Assembly: GCA_007361935.1 (NCBI GenBank)
Contig: CP041667.1
Location: forward strand, 908,001-972,000
Length of the DNA stretch: 64,000 bases
Source of the DNA: Lachnospiraceae bacterium KGMB03038
Lineage (GTDB): Bacteria; Bacillota; Clostridia; Lachnospirales; Lachnospiraceae
Direction of reading: 5' to 3'
The position numbers and the translations under genes are program-made. Positions 7,750 to 15,976 of the stretch are shown one piece after another. The first letter of the stretch is position 1, and each line of letters opens with the position of its first letter. The notes below the pieces were generated by a model, which worked only from the letters and a program-made list of their open reading frames with translations, made no database searches and was not told the origin of the DNA.

Positions 7750-7800
7750 TCAAAGGAGAACTTGCGGTTTCCTCTTTTCTGTGATAAGGTATAGCAATAA

Positions 7801-7844
7801 AAACTGTCGGCAGAGAGATTATATCAATCTGCCGACAGTTTTTT
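7801..7844. terminator. Bidirectional terminator
   Basis: Stem AAACTGTCGGCAGA (7801-7814) pairs with TCTGCCGACAGTTT and has a T tract on the plus side and an A-rich flank for the minus side. It separates the lipoprotein gene from the convergent PAP2 gene. Confidence 0.85.
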
Positions 7845-7864
7845 AGATGCATATTTATAAAAGA

Positions 7865-8533
7865 TCAAACCGGCTGATGGGAAAACTTTGGAGCTTTCTT
7901 TTCCTGGGCCGCGTAGATCAGCGGATAAAGGATACTGGCCATGGCAAAGGCGGCGATCATATCTGTTACAGAATGTTGTTTTAAAAATACGGTAGACAGA
8001 ATGATCAGGGCAGTCAGGATATAAGCCCCCCATTGGAGCATCCGGTGCTTCTTCAAAGAGCTGCTTTTGGCGATCGCGATGGCCGCGCCGAGCGAATTAA
8101 ACACGTGGATGCTTGGCAGCACATTGGTCGGTGTATCCGTTTGGTAAATATATCGTACAAGATCTACAAATACGTTGTCACGGGCAAATGTATCCGGACG
8201 CAGATTTTGCGCGTTTGGAAAGACGGTACATACGATCAGGAAGATCGTCATGCCGGTACACAAAAATGCGGCGAGGCGATAGAATCCTCTTTTGTCCGTG
8301 AAGAAGAAGTATGCTAAGGTCGCCGCGATAAAAATGAACCAGAGCAAGTAAGGAATAACAAAATATTCAATAAAAGGGATTTGATCATCCAGAGGTGAAT
8401 GGATATAGAAATACCGGACGCCTCTGCGATTCTCCAGATAACAGAACCAGGGCATATAGATAAATCCGTACAAAAGCACCCAGATATGACTATATTTTTT
8501 TGCCAGGTCGATCAGTTTTTTCTTGGCCGTCAT
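7865..8533 (-). CDS. PAP2-superfamily membrane phosphatase
   Basis: A 222-residue polytopic protein with about six membrane segments. The acid-phosphatase motifs are present: PSIHVFNSLG (motif 2 PSxH) and the third motif STVFLKQHSVTDMI with the catalytic His and following Asp. Motif 1 is poorly conserved. The family removes phosphate from lipid phosphates such as phosphatidate or undecaprenyl pyrophosphate; this shape is also like the Aur1/inositolphosphotransferase subgroup, so the exact substrate is open. AAAGGAAG eight bases before ATG 8533 sets the start. The lipid kinase gene lies just upstream on the same strand, which would fit turnover of diacylglycerol and phosphatidate. Confidence 0.8.
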   Translation of the reverse strand: MTAKKKLIDLAKKYSHIWVLLYGFIYMPWFCYLENRRGVRYFYIHSPLDDQIPFIEYFVIPYLLWFIFIAATLAYFFFTDKRGFYRLAAFLCTGMTIFLIVCTVFPNAQNLRPDTFARDNVFVDLVRYIYQTDTPTNVLPSIHVFNSLGAAIAIAKSSSLKKHRMLQWGAYILTALIILSTVFLKQHSVTDMIAAFAMASILYPLIYAAQEKKAPKFSHQPV

Positions 8534-8648
8534 GATGATACTTCCTTTTTATGGTTTCTTGGTCTATGGATCGTTGCTTTTTGATTATTTGGATTATATC
8601 ATGAAAAAAATGAATCAACAAGAATCTTCACCCTTTCTTAATAATTTT

Positions 8649-9569
8649 TCATGAGGTTTTAATAAGGCGAAGTTTCTGGGATTCCAGTCCAGCTGTTATA
8701 TGCTGCTGAAAAATGACGGGTTCTCCATCCGTGTGGACGGGAAGCGCTTTTTCGCTAAGAATATGGGCTTCTTTGAAGCGGCAGGTAAAGACGCCTTTAA
8801 AATGTGTATGCCAGCCTTTAAAAGCGGTAGGAAGCAGCAGCAGAGTCTTCCATTTTGGAAGGCCGGCTATTACGATCAGATCAAGGCTTCCGTCAGAGGG
8901 ATCCGCCTTGGGGCAGAAGCGGAAACCGCCGCCCTCATAAGGATGATTCATAACTGCCGCAAAATAGACTTTCTCAAATTTTAAGCTCTCTTTTCCATCC
9001 AGAGTAAGAGTCATCCTTCCGGGAGTAAGGGAAAGAAGAAGGCCAAGAGCCACTGCGGTATAAGACAATTTTCCAAGACCGATTTTGTTCAGAAGGATTT
9101 TAAGGCGGGAGACCGCTACCTGGTGACAGACGCCGGCGTCGAAGCCAATCCCAGAACTGACTACAAACCGTCTCCGTTTATCCTGATACTGAAGTATCCC
9201 GATATCGGTACTGATATACCGCGACGGCGTAAGGATTTCATGCAGGGCTTTTATGGGATCCTGCTCAAGTCTTAAGCTTCTGGCGAAATCATTACTGGAA
9301 CCAATGGGGATGTAGCCCAGGATAACCTTGGAGAGATCCTGGATTCCGTTGACAGCCTCATTTAACGTGCCGTCTCCGCCCAAGACGATAAGAGAGCGGC
9401 AGGACTGCTTTTGGGTAAGTTCTCTGGCGATCGAAACGGCGTGGTTCTGGTATTTGGTGAAAAAGACCTGATATCGCACCTGTTTTTTCTCTAATTCTTG
9501 TTCAAGGATTTTCCACGTCCGCAGTCCTTTTCCGGAGCGAGCGTTAGGATTTACAATAAAATAGTACAT
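8649..9569 (-). CDS. Diacylglycerol kinase family lipid kinase
   Basis: A 306-residue soluble lipid kinase of the DagK/YegS family. The nucleotide-binding signature GGDGTLNEAVNG lies at residues 64-75 after a start of IVNPNARSGKG, the usual N-terminal P-x-A-x-x-G loop; GSSNDFARSL follows (about 100). It most likely phosphorylates diacylglycerol or a related lipid. A 115-base gap to the PAP2 gene contains no clear terminator, so the pair may be co-transcribed. It is not the small membrane DgkA or undecaprenol kinase type. Confidence 0.88.
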   Translation of the reverse strand: MYYFIVNPNARSGKGLRTWKILEQELEKKQVRYQVFFTKYQNHAVSIARELTQKQSCRSLIVLGGDGTLNEAVNGIQDLSKVILGYIPIGSSNDFARSLRLEQDPIKALHEILTPSRYISTDIGILQYQDKRRRFVVSSGIGFDAGVCHQVAVSRLKILLNKIGLGKLSYTAVALGLLLSLTPGRMTLTLDGKESLKFEKVYFAAVMNHPYEGGGFRFCPKADPSDGSLDLIVIAGLPKWKTLLLLPTAFKGWHTHFKGVFTCRFKEAHILSEKALPVHTDGEPVIFQQHITAGLESQKLRLIKTS

Positions 9570-9589
9570 GGTAAGCCCCCGCGGTATTT

Positions 9590-9619
9590 GCTATAGATAC
9601 TATCTATAAATAGATTCAA
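9590..9619 (-). promoter_or_regulatory. Promoter of the lipid kinase gene
   Basis: Minus strand: TTGAAT (9614-9619), 18-base spacer, TATAGC (9590-9595). Confidence 0.45.
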
Positions 9620-9651
9620 ATAAACAATTAGAAATCCTGGGAAAAAAGGAT

Positions 9652-9742
9652 TATAATAAAACCATAAGATATTATTGTTTGGCAGCATAGCTGCCGGTTT
9701 CCTTCCGGAAAATCCTTTAAGCTTTACTTAAAGGATTTTTTG
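9652..9742 (+). ncRNA. Possible small RNA with terminator hairpin
   Basis: TATAAT at 9652-9657 is followed by about 80 bases without an ORF that fold as three hairpins in a row: GGCAG/CTGCC (9681-9695), TTTCC/GGAAA just after, and an A+T-rich terminator stem AAATCCTTTAAG (9710-9721) with CTTAAAGGATTT (9727-9738) and a T run. The -35 (TTAGAA at 9628-9633) is weak. Nothing coding is upstream on the plus strand that needs this terminator, which suggests a short transcript of its own. The terminator also lies just downstream of the tetR stop on the other strand, and may simply be a bidirectional terminator for it. Confidence 0.4.
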
Positions 9743-9756
9743 TTTCGGCAAATAAA

Positions 9757-10365
9757 TCAAAGAACCCCGTCCAGATATGCTTCCAAAGTACGTTTCATAT
9801 TTCCCTCAAAGTCCGCGTTTCCATTTTTCAGACACCATTCAAATACATTCCCGATCACGATGATACGGATATCACTGGTAATCTCTTCCAGAGAAAATTT
9901 GGGTGAAAGGATACCGGCATCGATACATTTCTGCAAGTAGTTTTGGACAGTAACGATCGGGTAAGGCCGTTCTGTACGGATCAATGGATTGAGAGACTGG
10001 TTTTTGGGAGTATAGTAGTTTGCCATGAATTCAAGTCCCAGTTCCCGGCAGTAGTGGACGTAATTTAAGTAAACATAGACAATAGCCGCTTCTGCCTCCT
10101 TAGCGCTTTTGGGAAGTTCCAGAAGGTCCGGGTCGATACTGGGCTGTTCTTCAATATAGTAGGACAGAAGATCCTCCTTGGTCTTAAAATGATGATAGAA
10201 GCTTCCATTGGAAACTCCGGCTTCCTCACAGATGTTTTTGATGGAAAGAGCTTCATAGCCTTTCTTCTGGAGAATCCGTTTGGCGGCCTGGAAGATCTTG
10301 GCTTTTGTTTCCTGAGATTTCTGCTGCTGACGGGATAATTCCCTGGTTTCGTTTTTTTGACTCAT
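9757..10365 (-). CDS. TetR/AcrR-family transcriptional regulator
   Basis: A 202-residue TetR protein. The N-terminal helix-turn-helix is clear: AAKRILQKKGYEALSIKNI, then EEAGVSNGSFYHHFKTKEDLL (residues about 27-68); the C-terminal ligand-binding helices are not assignable to a ligand. I choose ATG 10365 (MSQKNE), since a longer form from 10416 would begin upstream of the GAGGGAG site. Its own promoter lies at 10457-10485 on the minus strand. It sits between the lipid kinase gene and the divergent tex gene; neither is an obvious target. Confidence 0.88.
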   Translation of the reverse strand: MSQKNETRELSRQQQKSQETKAKIFQAAKRILQKKGYEALSIKNICEEAGVSNGSFYHHFKTKEDLLSYYIEEQPSIDPDLLELPKSAKEAEAAIVYVYLNYVHYCRELGLEFMANYYTPKNQSLNPLIRTERPYPIVTVQNYLQKCIDAGILSPKFSLEEITSDIRIIVIGNVFEWCLKNGNADFEGNMKRTLEAYLDGVL

Positions 10366-10456
10366 AGATTTATAATGCTCCCTCGTTTGATTTCTCCCGG
10401 CGGCAGGCGGCCGCACTGTTGGGGGATTCCTTTTCCCTTGCGGTTAAGGTGCCCTC

Positions 10457-10485
10457 AGTATAGCACAGCGGACAAGGATTTTCAA
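10457..10485 (-). promoter_or_regulatory. Promoter of the tetR-type gene
   Basis: Minus strand: TTGAAA (10480-10485), 17-base spacer, TATACT (10457-10462). Confidence 0.65.
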
Positions 10486-10555
10486 GAAAACAGAGTGAAC
10501 TCTAATTTAAGCGTGAGAGAATTTAAGATCGCCGCATGTCTGGAGGGGTTATACA

Positions 10556-10584
10556 TTGCGCGGCAGGGGAAATTCAGTTATAAT
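10556..10584 (+). promoter_or_regulatory. Promoter of tex
   Basis: TTGCGC (10556-10561), 17-base spacer, TATAAT (10579-10584), about 67 bases before the start codon. Confidence 0.7.
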
Positions 10585-10650
10585 CTAGAGAGACCAAAAG
10601 ATAAAATATGTAAAGCGGCCCCAAAAGGGCGGAGATAAGAGGAAAACAGC

Positions 10651-12807
10651 ATGGATATCAATCAAAAGATCACAGAAGAACTGGGCGTGAAAAAGTGGCA
10701 GGTGGATGCGGCGGCAGCGCTGATCGACGAGGGGAATACGATTCCATTTATCGCTCGGTACCGCAAAGAAGCCACCGGTACTCTGGATGACGAGCAGCTT
10801 AGAAAACTGTATGAACGTTTAAATTATCTGCGGGGATTGGAAGAGAAAAAGGAACAGGTCCTCTCCAGTATCGAAGAACAAGGGAAACTGACGCCGGAAT
10901 TAAGGGAGAAGATCCAGGCGGCGGAGACGCTGGTAGTGGTGGAAGATCTGTACCGGCCCTACCGTCCCAAGAGAAGGACGAGAGCCACCATCGCCAAAGA
11001 AAAAGGGCTGGAACCGCTGGCCGCGGCTATTGCTTTGCAGAAAATGGAACAAACCGTGGAAGAAGCGGCGGAAAAATATATTGATGAAGCAAAAGGAGTG
11101 TCCTCGGTAAAAGAAGCGATTGCGGGCGCTCAGGATATCATTGCCGAATATGTTTCAGACAAGGCAGATTATAGAAGCTGGATCCGGAAGACGACGATGA
11201 AAAAGGGAACTTTATTATCCCAGGCCAAAGATCCCAAGAAAGAGTCGGTCTACGAGATGTACTATGAATTTGAAGAGCCGGTAAACCGGCTGGCGGGACA
11301 CAGGATCCTGGCGGTAAACCGGGGAGAAAAGGAGAAATTCCTGACGGTAAAGATCCAGGCGCCGGAGGAGGAGATTCTTCAATACCTGGAGCGGCAGATG
11401 ATCCGTCCCGGAAATCCAAGGACAGAGCCGGTGATGAAAGAAGCTTTGGAAGACAGCTATCAAAGGCTGATCGCTCCGGCCATTGAGCGGGAGATCCGCA
11501 ATGAGCTGACAGAGAAGGCGGAAGATGGGGCGATTCAGGTCTTTGGAAAAAACCTGACCCAGCTTCTGATGCAGCCGCCGATCACGGGGCAGACGGTGCT
11601 TGGATGGGACCCGGCATTTCGGACAGGCTGTAAATTGGCTGTAGTAGACCCTACCGGCAAGGTCATAGGCACGACGGTGATCTATCCCACGGCCCCTACC
11701 ACGCCCAAAAAGATTCAGGCCTCCAAGGATCTCTTAAAGAAGATCATAGAGAAATATCATATTACGCTGATCTCTTTGGGAAATGGAACGGCTTCCAGAG
11801 AATCGGAACAATTTATCGTAGAACTGCTGAAAGAAATCCCTCAGAAGGTGCAGTATGTTATCGTAAGCGAGGCGGGCGCTTCTGTGTATTCCGCGAGTAA
11901 GCTGGCATCCGAGGAGTTTCCAAAATTCGATGTGGGCCAAAGGAGCGCCGCTTCGATTGCCAGAAGGCTTCAGGATCCGCTGGCGGAATTAGTGAAGATC
12001 GATCCAAAGTCGATCGGGGTAGGTCAGTATCAGCATGATATGAACCAAAAGAAATTAAGCGAAGCCCTCTCGGGTGTAGTGGAGGACTGTGTAAACCGAG
12101 TAGGCGTGGATCTAAATACGGCTTCCGCGCCGCTGCTTTCCTATATTTCCGGGATCACTCCGGCTGTCGCCAGGAATATTGTGGCTTACCGGGAAGAAAA
12201 CGGACGGTTTACCAATCGAGGCCAGCTTTTAAAAGTGGCGAAGCTGGGCCCCAAGGCTTTTGAACAGTGCGCCGGATTTATGCGGATCCAGGGAGGCGAG
12301 AATCCATTGGACGCGACCAGCGTCCATCCGGAAAGCTATGAGGCGGCGAAAGGGCTTTTAAAGAAGCAGGGGTTTTCTGCGGAAGACGTAAGAGAAGGCC
12401 GGCTGGCCGGATTGTCGCTCACGATCCGGGATTATCCGGGATTGGCGCAAGAATTGGGGATCGGGGAGATCACGCTTAGGGATATTGTCAAAGAATTGGA
12501 GAAGCCGGGCAGAGATCCAAGAGATGAGATGCCGGCTCCGATCCTGCGGACAGATGTCCTGGAAATGAAGGATCTAAAGGAAGGAATGGTGCTCAAAGGC
12601 ACAGTCCGCAATGTGATCGATTTTGGCGTGTTTGTAGACATCGGCGTCCATCAGGACGGCCTGGTCCATATCTCAGAAGTGACGGATAAGAAGTTTATCC
12701 GGCATCCGCTGGAAGTGGTCAGCGTGGGAGATATTGTGGATGTAAGGGTGATGAGTGTGGATCTGAAAAAGAAACGGATACAACTGAGTATGAAAGGAAT
12801 TTCATAG
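10651..12807 (+). CDS. tex: Tex transcription accessory / RNA-binding protein
   Basis: A 718-residue Tex protein, full length for the family. In order: the helical N-terminal part with NTIPFIARYRKEATG (about residues 28-43); a YqgF/RNase H-like fold around GWDPAFRTGCKLAVVD (about 325-440); a helix-hairpin-helix region with DCVNRVGVDLNTASAPLLSYISG and the repeated ARNIVAYREENG (about 470-560); and an S1 RNA-binding domain at the end (about 645-716, with VIDFGVFVDIGVHQDGLVHISEV region). Tex associates with RNA polymerase and nucleic acids and affects transcription and stress tolerance; its precise role in Clostridia is unclear. The next gene follows after 57 bases without a terminator and is likely co-transcribed. 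Confidence 0.95.
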   Translation: MDINQKITEELGVKKWQVDAAAALIDEGNTIPFIARYRKEATGTLDDEQLRKLYERLNYLRGLEEKKEQVLSSIEEQGKLTPELREKIQAAETLVVVEDLYRPYRPKRRTRATIAKEKGLEPLAAAIALQKMEQTVEEAAEKYIDEAKGVSSVKEAIAGAQDIIAEYVSDKADYRSWIRKTTMKKGTLLSQAKDPKKESVYEMYYEFEEPVNRLAGHRILAVNRGEKEKFLTVKIQAPEEEILQYLERQMIRPGNPRTEPVMKEALEDSYQRLIAPAIEREIRNELTEKAEDGAIQVFGKNLTQLLMQPPITGQTVLGWDPAFRTGCKLAVVDPTGKVIGTTVIYPTAPTTPKKIQASKDLLKKIIEKYHITLISLGNGTASRESEQFIVELLKEIPQKVQYVIVSEAGASVYSASKLASEEFPKFDVGQRSAASIARRLQDPLAELVKIDPKSIGVGQYQHDMNQKKLSEALSGVVEDCVNRVGVDLNTASAPLLSYISGITPAVARNIVAYREENGRFTNRGQLLKVAKLGPKAFEQCAGFMRIQGGENPLDATSVHPESYEAAKGLLKKQGFSAEDVREGRLAGLSLTIRDYPGLAQELGIGEITLRDIVKELEKPGRDPRDEMPAPILRTDVLEMKDLKEGMVLKGTVRNVIDFGVFVDIGVHQDGLVHISEVTDKKFIRHPLEVVSVGDIVDVRVMSVDLKKKRIQLSMKGIS

Positions 12808-12864
12808 GAAACAAAATATAGAAGAAGTTCAGCGGGTGTGTCAGAGAGGAAGGAGAAGATTCAT

Positions 12865-14142
12865 ATGAAAAGGACAGATGAAAAGTACCAGGCGTATGTA
12901 AAGATCCTGGAAGAGGAACTTGTTCCGGCTATGGGGTGTACGGAACCTATTGCCCTGGCCTACGCGGCGGCTAAGGCGAGAGAGACTCTGGGCTGTATGC
13001 CTGAAAAGGTAGAGATCGGCGCAAGCGGGAGCATTATCAAAAATGTAAAAAGCGTTATCGTACCAAATACCGGACATCTAAAAGGAATCCCGTCCGCGGC
13101 CGCCGCCGGGATCGTGGCAGGAAATCCAGACCGGGAATTGGAAGTGATCGCGGATGTGACAGAAGAACAGACCAGGGAGATTGCCGAATATCTAAAGACG
13201 GCGGAGATTACAGTAGAGCACATTGACCAGGGAATCACATTCGATATCATTGTGGCGGTCTCAAAGGGGGATTCTTCCGCGAAAGTACGGATCGCCAACT
13301 ATCATACCAATATTGTGCTGGTGGAGAAGAACGGCGAGAAACTGCTGGATCTTCCGGTAGAAGGAGAGAAGGAGGAAGGCCTTACAGACAGGAGCCTTTT
13401 GGATATGGAGAGTATCTGGGATTTCATCAATACGGTGAAGGTTGACGATATTCGGGAAGTGATCAGCCGCCAGATTGAATATAATACGGCCATCGCAAAA
13501 GAAGGGCTGCGGGGAGATTATGGGGCGAATATAGGAAGCGTCCTGCTTGAGACTTACGGACAGGATGTGAAGAATCGAGCGAAAGCATTGGCCGCCGCCG
13601 GCTCTGACGCCCGGATGAATGGCTGTGAACTTCCGGTTATTATCAACGCTGGAAGCGGCAATCAAGGAATGACCTGCTCTCTGCCTGTACTGGAGTATGC
13701 GAAAGAACTGAAAACAGAAGAAGAGCAGGTGTATCGGGCGCTTGCTTTGTCAAATCTGGTGGCGATCCATCAGAAGACAGGAATCGGAAGATTGTCTGCT
13801 TACTGCGGAGCTGTCAGCGCGGGGGCGGCGGCAGGCGCGGGTATTGCCTATCTGTGCGGAGGCGGTTATGAAGAAGTGATCCATACGGTGGTGAACGCCC
13901 TGGCCATTGTTTCAGGAATCGTCTGCGATGGGGCGAAAGCTTCCTGCGCGGCTAAGATTGCCTCCGCGGTGGACGCGGGGATATTGGGATATCATATGTA
14001 CCTGAACGGGCAGCAGTTCTATGCCGGCGATGGGATCGTTACCAAAGGCGTAGAGGCTACGATCACGAATATCGGACGGCTGGGAAAAGAAGGCATGCGG
14101 GAAACCAACGAAGAGATCATCAAGATGATGATCGGAGATTAA
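12865..14142 (+). CDS. UPF0597 L-cysteine desulfidase / serine dehydratase alpha-like
   Basis: About 425 residues, matching the UPF0597 (YhaM/CyuA) family, which shares the fold of the iron-sulfur L-serine dehydratase alpha chain. Typical motifs are EELVPAMGCTEPIALAYAAA near the N-terminus, NAGSGNQGMT in the middle (about 265), and the late Cys motif CDGAKASCAAK. These conserved Cys probably hold a 4Fe-4S cluster used to remove sulfide or water from the amino acid with release of pyruvate and ammonia. I prefer ATG 12865, nine bases after AGGAAGGAG, over GTG 12838. A strong bidirectional terminator follows. Anaerobic sulfide production from cysteine is the probable role; the serine activity cannot be ruled out. 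Confidence 0.85.
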   Translation: MKRTDEKYQAYVKILEEELVPAMGCTEPIALAYAAAKARETLGCMPEKVEIGASGSIIKNVKSVIVPNTGHLKGIPSAAAAGIVAGNPDRELEVIADVTEEQTREIAEYLKTAEITVEHIDQGITFDIIVAVSKGDSSAKVRIANYHTNIVLVEKNGEKLLDLPVEGEKEEGLTDRSLLDMESIWDFINTVKVDDIREVISRQIEYNTAIAKEGLRGDYGANIGSVLLETYGQDVKNRAKALAAAGSDARMNGCELPVIINAGSGNQGMTCSLPVLEYAKELKTEEEQVYRALALSNLVAIHQKTGIGRLSAYCGAVSAGAAAGAGIAYLCGGGYEEVIHTVVNALAIVSGIVCDGAKASCAAKIASAVDAGILGYHMYLNGQQFYAGDGIVTKGVEATITNIGRLGKEGMRETNEEIIKMMIGD

Positions 14143-14146
14143 CCCT

Positions 14147-14196
14147 AAACCGGCTGTAAAGCAATCTCTAATGGAGAGCTTTACAGCCGGTTTTAT
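14147..14196. terminator. Bidirectional terminator
   Basis: Stem AAACCGGCTGTAAAG (14147-14161) pairs with CTTTACAGCCGGTTT (from 14179). It ends the desulfidase gene and the convergent hypothetical gene. Confidence 0.88.
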
Positions 14197-14200
14197 AATG

Positions 14201-14635
14201 CTAAGATTTCATTTCCGAGGCGCATTGGTCAATAACAGCGGCAGCCTTTAAAGCTTGTTGAATGATAAATTGGATTTCTTCCGGAATCGAAACCTCTTCT
14301 GGAACGGTGAAAGGAACATTGTCAAGAAATGAGTTTGCCAGAAGATAGACATAAGCTTCCGCGTTTTGCTGCTCGTTTGCCAGTATATCTCCGGTAAAAC
14401 GCATTCCATCTAAGCTTATTTCACCGCCAAGGACCATTTGATTCAAAGTTTCCAGCATAATGAAGAAATGACTGTCATCCCAGGCAGATAAATACATACA
14501 TTTGCATAGACCGGGAGTAAAGAAAGGCTGGTCTGAGAAACAGTCCAAAAGCTCTTTGAAACGGGTCCGGTGTCCGGAATCGATAAACATTTTTTCCTCA
14601 TTAAGCGCCGAAAGGCACAAATCTTTCCATGTCAT
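14201..14635 (-). CDS. Hypothetical protein, acidic and helical
   Basis: A 144-residue soluble protein that I do not recognise. It begins MTWKDLCLSALNEEKMF, has several Cys (LLDCF, LCKCMYL, DQCAS) and a Trp-Asp pair (SAWDDSHFF), and ends in a helical segment rich in Ala. No signal peptide or membrane segment. The GGAGGGGCGG site upstream of ATG 14635 is strong, so translation is likely real. It is transcribed alone, convergent with the desulfidase gene and divergent from the riboflavin transporter. Confidence 0.7.
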   Translation of the reverse strand: MTWKDLCLSALNEEKMFIDSGHRTRFKELLDCFSDQPFFTPGLCKCMYLSAWDDSHFFIMLETLNQMVLGGEISLDGMRFTGDILANEQQNAEAYVYLLANSFLDNVPFTVPEEVSIPEEIQFIIQQALKAAAVIDQCASEMKS

Positions 14636-14714
14636 AGCCGCCCCTCCATAATCGACTGGATAACTTTATTATAGGATAAGAATGGAAAGAACACAATATA
14701 TTAAGAAAAAAGTC

Positions 14715-14743
14715 TTGAATCAGGAAAAGCAGGGGCGTATAAT
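14715..14743 (+). promoter_or_regulatory. Promoter of the FMN-riboswitch / ribU unit
   Basis: TTGAAT (14715-14720), a 17-base spacer and TATAAT (14738-14743). Transcription would start just before the riboswitch. Confidence 0.7.
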
Positions 14744-14761
14744 GGAAAAGAACTAAAAAAG

Positions 14762-14911
14762 AATTTCTTCGGGGCAGGGTGACACAAGAAGGAGAGACTC
14801 TGATGTTTGTGAATTCCCAACCGGCGGTAGAGTCCGCGACCCGGCGCGTTTCGCGCTGGCTGATCTGGTGAGATTCCAGAACCGACAGTATAGTCTGGAT
14901 GAGAGAAGAAG
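14762..14911 (+). ncRNA. FMN riboswitch (RFN element)
   Basis: The conserved RFN parts are present in order: TTCTTCGGGGCAGGGTGA at 14766-14783; GATTC-type and AATTCCCAACCGGCGGTAG near 14812-14831; AGTCCGCGACCCG; a variable arm; TGGTGAGATTCCAGAACCGAC near 14866-14886; and TAGTCTGGATGAGAGAAG at 14891-14908. The outer P1 stem is formed by TTCTTC and GAGAAGAA. FMN binding would favour the terminator just downstream and shut down expression of the riboflavin importer. Its placement before an ECF S-component of the RibU type confirms the call. Confidence 0.95.
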
Positions 14912-14928
14912 TGTGATTGTGATGCTGC

Positions 14929-14961
14929 AAAACCCCGATACTTTATGTGTCGGGGTTTTTT
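14929..14961 (+). terminator. Riboswitch-controlled terminator
   Basis: Stem AAAACCCCGA (14929-14938) with TCGGGGTTTT (14950-14959) and a T run, between the FMN aptamer and ribU. It is the expression platform. Confidence 0.9.
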
Positions 14962-15065
14962 CACGGGAAATGTGCAGGGCATGTCCTTCAAGACGGCGGA
15001 CGTTACATAATTCTAAGAAGATTTTCTTTCTTTGTTGAGTTTATTTGAAAAGGAGAGAAAAAGAC

Positions 15066-15686
15066 ATGAGTTCAGAAGTAATGACAAACACAAAAGCAAA
15101 GGTAAATGTAAGGAAGATGGCCCAGGTAGCAATGCTGAGCGCGATCGCGGTAGTATTGATGCTGTTCGAGATTCCGCTTCCCTTCGCGCCGTCCTTCTAT
15201 GAGATTGACTTCAGCGAAGTTCCAGTGCTGGTAGGATGTTTTGCAATGGGCCCGCTTGCGGGAGTGGCGATAGAACTGCTGAAGATCCTCCTGAATCTGG
15301 TGATCAATGGAAGCGCCACAGCAGGCGTAGGAGAAATGGCCAACTTTCTGATCGGATGCGCGCTGGTTCTTCCGGCGGCAGTGATCTATAAACGGATGCA
15401 TACCAGGAAAGGCGCGATCGTCGGTATGGCCGCCGGGACCGTATTTATGACGGCCGTAGGATGTTTCCTTAACGCATTTGTCCTGCTTCCAGCTTACGCG
15501 GCTGCTTTTGGAATGCCTATCAGCGGACTTGTGGAAATGGGAACCGCGGTAAACAGCGGGATTACGGATCTTACCACCTTTGTGCTATTTGCGGTAGCGC
15601 CTTTTAACCTGCTGAAAGGTGTCCTTGTATCATTGATCGTGTTCATTATCTATAAAAAGATCAGTCCGGTACTGCGGATGAGGTAA
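15066..15686 (+). CDS. ribU: Riboflavin ECF transporter S component
   Basis: A 206-residue membrane protein of the ECF S-component family, with about six membrane segments. It takes up riboflavin together with the shared EcfA/EcfA'/EcfT module, which is encoded further along in this window (26935-29458). The signature LFEIPLPFAPSFYEIDFSEVP (a family-specific N-terminal loop) and PLAGVAIELLKILLN support RibU. I place the start at ATG 15066, eight bases after AAGGAGAG; a TTG start at 15045 would place that site inside the gene. Expression is under the FMN riboswitch and its terminator, so the importer is turned off when FMN is plentiful. Confidence 0.93.
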   Translation: MSSEVMTNTKAKVNVRKMAQVAMLSAIAVVLMLFEIPLPFAPSFYEIDFSEVPVLVGCFAMGPLAGVAIELLKILLNLVINGSATAGVGEMANFLIGCALVLPAAVIYKRMHTRKGAIVGMAAGTVFMTAVGCFLNAFVLLPAYAAAFGMPISGLVEMGTAVNSGITDLTTFVLFAVAPFNLLKGVLVSLIVFIIYKKISPVLRMR

Positions 15687-15775
15687 GGGTGGATTTGTTG
15701 AGATCAGGTCCCTGCTTTTGGCTGTCCATATCCCCAATTTCATCGGGATTAGGAAAATCCATCTCTAAAAATGTT

Positions 15776-15826
15776 AGGCTTCGGGATTGCGCTATGTTAG
15801 GCGACAATCCCGGAGCCTTATATTTT
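15776..15826 (+). terminator. Terminator after ribU
   Basis: Stem GGCTTCGGGATTG (from 15778) with CAATCCCGGAGCC (to about 15817), then TTATATTTTT. The rest of the 290-base gap before the next gene (15687-15976) holds no gene I can support. Confidence 0.75.
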
Positions 15827-15976
15827 TGTGGATGTGAGTTACAGGGGACGGAGCAGCGAGTCAGTTATCCCGGCTTCTGCGTGTGACCTTTATCCCGACA
15901 ACCCCGAATTGTACTGGCATATTCTTTTCATATGGATTACAATAGAGAAAAACGCGGATTTGTGAGAGGAAAGATG

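Noticed and set aside
9674..9712. SRP (4.5S) RNA-like motif on the minus strand
   Set aside because: CCGGAAGGAAACCGG recalls the SRP loop but the required opposite side and stem are missing.
10357..10638. 93-codon ORF on the plus strand upstream of tex
   Set aside because: It covers the tex and tetR promoters and has no start signal.
15689..15886. 65-codon ORF after ribU
   Set aside because: It spans a terminator, has no ribosome binding site, and its composition is unlike coding sequence.
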